NCBI GenBank assembly: GCA_030045175.1
Contig: JASIBM010000208.1
Location: forward strand, 1-7,498
Direction of reading: 5' to 3'
Source: Streptosporangiaceae bacterium
GTDB taxonomy: Bacteria > Actinomycetota > Actinomycetes > Streptosporangiales > Streptosporangiaceae
Length of the DNA: 7,498 nt
Part shown: positions 5,455 to 7,498 of the stretch, piece after piece
Layout of the letters: each line of letters starts with the position of its first letter
How positions within the stretch are numbered: the first letter of the stretch is position 1
Made by a program: the position numbers and the translations under genes
The notes under the pieces: model-generated
Databases searched by the model: none
What the model was told of the DNA's origin: nothing
What the model saw: only the letters and a program-made list of their open reading frames with translations

Positions 5455-6021
5455 ATGTCATTCGCCGACGCACCGGGCAGCCTGTCCTTCGCCCAGCATC
5501 TGGTCCTCTGGTTGCATCTCGCCTTCGTGGCGTTCACGATCGGCCCGGTCACGTTGGCGATCATGTCAACGCCCAGGTACATCAGGTTGCGCGACATCCG
5601 GCTCGTGCGCTATCTGTCCAGGATCACGCTCATCTTCACGATCGGCTCACTCGGCGTGCTCATCGCCGGGTTGTTCCTCGCGCAGATGCGGAGCCTTGAG
5701 GGCAAGTCATGGGTGATCATCTCGACGACGCTGTTCGTCGTTGCCCTGGTGCTGCTGATCCTGATCGTGCGCGATCAGCGCCGCGCTATCCGGGCGCTTG
5801 CGGCGCTCGCCTCGTCCGCACCCGCACCGGGCGGTGACCAGGCAGCAGATCACCGGGCTGATCATGACAAGCCGGCCGAATCGGACCCGCCCGACGCGGG
5901 CCAGGATCAGGTGAGCCCAGCGCACGTGGCCGCCGCGGAGCGCGCCAGGATCGCGATGACAGGCGGCCTGGTCAGCATCATCTGGCTGGTCATCCTCGTG
6001 CTCATGGTCTGGAACAGCTAG
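5455..6021 (+). CDS. Four-helix integral membrane protein of unknown function
   Basis: A 188-residue protein with hydrophobic segments at about 15-37, 57-76, 86-106 and 169-186. Helices 1 and 2 are joined by a basic loop (RYIRLRDIRLVRYLSR, 41-56), and helices 3 and 4 by a long loop. That loop starts with a basic stretch (RDQRRAIRA) and continues as a Pro/Asp/Ala-rich, probably disordered linker (about 121-155). By the positive-inside rule both loops and the C-terminal region approach face the cytoplasm in part, but topology is not certain. The helix pattern recalls DUF2269-type predicted membrane proteins; I cannot confirm this and assign no function. The ATG is the first possible start after an in-frame TAA, and the gene seems to be leaderless. 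It is separated from the GH15 gene by 83 bases and may or may not be co-transcribed with it. Confidence 0.8.
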   Translation: MSFADAPGSLSFAQHLVLWLHLAFVAFTIGPVTLAIMSTPRYIRLRDIRLVRYLSRITLIFTIGSLGVLIAGLFLAQMRSLEGKSWVIISTTLFVVALVLLILIVRDQRRAIRALAALASSAPAPGGDQAADHRADHDKPAESDPPDAGQDQVSPAHVAAAERARIAMTGGLVSIIWLVILVLMVWNS

Positions 6022-6030
6022 CGCATCGAC

Positions 6031-6059
6031 CCGGCGGGTACACAGGGTAAGGACGCCGG
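6031..6059 (+). terminator. Weak candidate hairpin between the membrane protein and the GH15 gene
   Basis: CCGGCG (6031-6036) and CGCCGG (6054-6059) are perfectly complementary around a 17-base loop, starting nine bases after the membrane-protein stop codon. The loop is long and no T-run follows, so this may only be a by-product of high GC content. Confidence 0.22.
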
Positions 6060-6104
6060 CACGCGGCGCGCTGGCCAACAGACCTGCCGGGGGCGTGATC
6101 CCAT

Positions 6105-7498
6105 ATGACCGAGCTCGCGGAGCACGAGTTCTCGGCCTACCCGCCGATCGCCGACTACGCGTTCCTCTCCGACTGCGAGGTCACGGCGCTGATCGCGCCG
6201 AGCGGGTCGGTCGAGTGGATGTGCCTGCCGAGGATGGACGCGCCGAGCGTGTTCGGCGCCCTGCTCGACAGGGACGCCGGCTGGTTCAGGTTCGGCCCGT
6301 CGGAGGTGGCCGTCCCCGCCGACCGCCGCTACCTGGCAGGCACCATGGTGCTCGAGACGGTCTGGGGGTGCGGTGAGGGCTGGATCATCGTCCGTGACTG
6401 CCTCGTCATGGGCCCGTGGCGACACGAGAACCCCAGCCGCGGCTCGCACCGCCGCCCGCCGACCGACTACGACGCCGAGCACACGCTGCTGCGGACGGTT
6501 CGCTGCACCAACGGCGCGGTGCAACTCGTCATGGACTGCGAGCCCGCGTTCGACTACGGGCGCCTGCGAGGCACCTGGCGTCACACCGAACGAGGCTTCT
6601 ACCAGGTCGTGACCCACGACGAGACCTGCGACCTGAACCTCACCCTGTCATCGGACGTCAGGATCGGCATCGAAGGCCCGAGCGCTCAGTCGCGTACCTT
6701 GCTCCGGGAGGGCGACACCAGGTTCTGCGCGCTGTCCTGGGGTCACCTGCCGCCACCTGACAACTTCGAAGAGGCCCACCGGCGCATGCTCTGGACAGCC
6801 AGGCACTGGCGGCACTGGCTGGCCCGGGGCAACTTTCCCGACCATCGCTGGCGCGGCCACCTGGCGCGCAGCGCGCTCACGCTGAAGGGCCTGACGTACG
6901 GCCCGACCGGCGCCATCGCAGCCGCGGCCACCACGTCGCTGCCCGAGGCGCCGATGGGGGCGCGGAATTGGGACTACAGGTTCAGCTGGATCAGGGACGC
7001 GACGTTCACGCTCTGGGCTCTATTCACCCTGGACTTCGAGTGGGAGGCGAGCGACTACTTCGCTTTCCTGACGGACCTGATCGAAAACGATCACTCCGAT
7101 CTGCAGATCGTGTACGGCATCGACGGCTCGAAGGACCTCGATGAGCACGTGCTTGACCATCTGTCCGGCTACCAGGGAGCCAAGCCGGTCCGGATCGGGA
7201 ACGCGGCGTACTGCCAGCAGCAAAACGACGTGTGGGGCTCCGCGCTCGACTCCTTGTACCTGCACACCAAGTCGCGGGACTGGCTCGACGACCGGGTATG
7301 GCAGATGGCCCGCAGGCTGGTCACCCAGGCGCTCGCGCACTGGCGTGAGCCCGACCACGGCATCTGGGAGGTACGAGGCAAGCCACGGCACTTCACGTCG
7401 TCGAAGCTGATGTGCTGGGTCGCCGCCGACAGGGGCGCGCGGCTCGCCAGGATCAGGGATGACCAGGCGACCGCGCGACAGTGGCAGCAGGCGGCGGA
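6105..7498 (+). CDS. Glycoside hydrolase family 15 enzyme, probable trehalase (3' end outside window)
   Basis: The frame is open from ATG 6105 to the right edge (464 complete codons). An in-frame TGA at 6096-6098 makes this ATG the first possible start, although only a weak G-rich ribosome binding site (around 6088-6095) precedes it. The N-terminal domain has the typical IADYAFLSDCEVTALIAPSG and VEWMCLPRMDAPSVFG segments (15-51). The (alpha/alpha)6 catalytic domain shows NWDYRFSWIRDA (288-299), YGIDGSKDL (337-345), IGNAA with QQNDVWG (364-378) and GIWEVRG (419-425), in which E422 is the likely general acid. The catalytic base lies beyond the window. These motifs match actinobacterial GH15 trehalases such as M. 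tuberculosis Rv2402, recalled as about 640 residues, which hydrolyse trehalose to two glucose molecules. Paralogues with other alpha-glucoside substrates exist, so trehalase is likely but not certain. No signal peptide is visible, so it should act in the cytoplasm. Confidence 0.93.
   Translation, partial: MTELAEHEFSAYPPIADYAFLSDCEVTALIAPSGSVEWMCLPRMDAPSVFGALLDRDAGWFRFGPSEVAVPADRRYLAGTMVLETVWGCGEGWIIVRDCLVMGPWRHENPSRGSHRRPPTDYDAEHTLLRTVRCTNGAVQLVMDCEPAFDYGRLRGTWRHTERGFYQVVTHDETCDLNLTLSSDVRIGIEGPSAQSRTLLREGDTRFCALSWGHLPPPDNFEEAHRRMLWTARHWRHWLARGNFPDHRWRGHLARSALTLKGLTYGPTGAIAAAATTSLPEAPMGARNWDYRFSWIRDATFTLWALFTLDFEWEASDYFAFLTDLIENDHSDLQIVYGIDGSKDLDEHVLDHLSGYQGAKPVRIGNAAYCQQQNDVWGSALDSLYLHTKSRDWLDDRVWQMARRLVTQALAHWREPDHGIWEVRGKPRHFTSSKLMCWVAADRGARLARIRDDQATARQWQQAA

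Noticed and set aside
4898..5473. Minus-strand open frames of 129 and 191 codons across the small membrane-protein region
   Set aside because: They overlap the small membrane-protein gene and the start of the next gene, have irregular composition, and the plus-strand gene has a perfect ribosome binding site and two clear membrane helices.
6018..6617. A 199-codon minus-strand open frame and several plus-strand frames of 79-114 codons inside the GH15 gene
   Set aside because: The GH15 reading frame carries all family motifs over 464 codons; the others are shadows of it.

Overview
The window comes from a high-GC Gram-positive bacterium, almost certainly an actinomycete (Actinomycetota). The evidence is G/C-dominated third codon positions, GTG starts preceded by AGGAGG-type ribosome binding sites, possible leaderless promoters (a TAnnnT box one helical step before a start codon), and proteins whose closest recalled relatives are actinobacterial. 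Nothing indicates a mobile element, CRISPR array, tRNA or rRNA. It looks like ordinary chromosome.

Layout, left to right. The first 66 bases are probably the last 21 codons of a plus-strand gene. Its TAG overlaps, tail to tail, the stop codon of a minus-strand ROK-family sugar kinase (63-1022). A 175-base divergent spacer (1023-1197) separates the kinase from a tight two-gene operon: an AAA+ ATPase of the magnesium-chelatase-ChlI/MoxR-like type (1198-2709) and, 18 bases later, a 671-residue protein with a C-terminal von Willebrand factor A (VWA) domain and an intact metal-binding MIDAS site (2728-4743). From memory this pair resembles Mycobacterium tuberculosis Rv0958/Rv0959. A 251-base spacer follows (4744-4994), with a candidate terminator hairpin, a local AT-rich island and a second strong hairpin close to the next ribosome binding site. 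Then come a small two-helix membrane protein (4995-5237), a structured 217-base spacer, a four-helix membrane protein that appears to be read from a leaderless transcript (5455-6021), and the first 464 codons of a glycoside hydrolase family 15 enzyme of the trehalase type (6105 to the right edge, truncated by the window).

How the genes may work together. The AAA+/VWA pair is a convincing functional unit: an ATP-driven hexameric motor plus a VWA partner that recognises a client or delivers the motor, by analogy with ChlI/ChlD and MoxR/VWA systems. Its client is unknown and is not revealed here. The ROK kinase and the GH15 enzyme would both fit glucose/trehalose metabolism, but they are on opposite strands, about 5 kb apart, and are not co-transcribed, so linking them is conjecture. 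The two small membrane proteins have no assignable function. The AAA+/VWA operon is the least understood system in the window. I see no complete, clearly novel multi-gene system beyond it.
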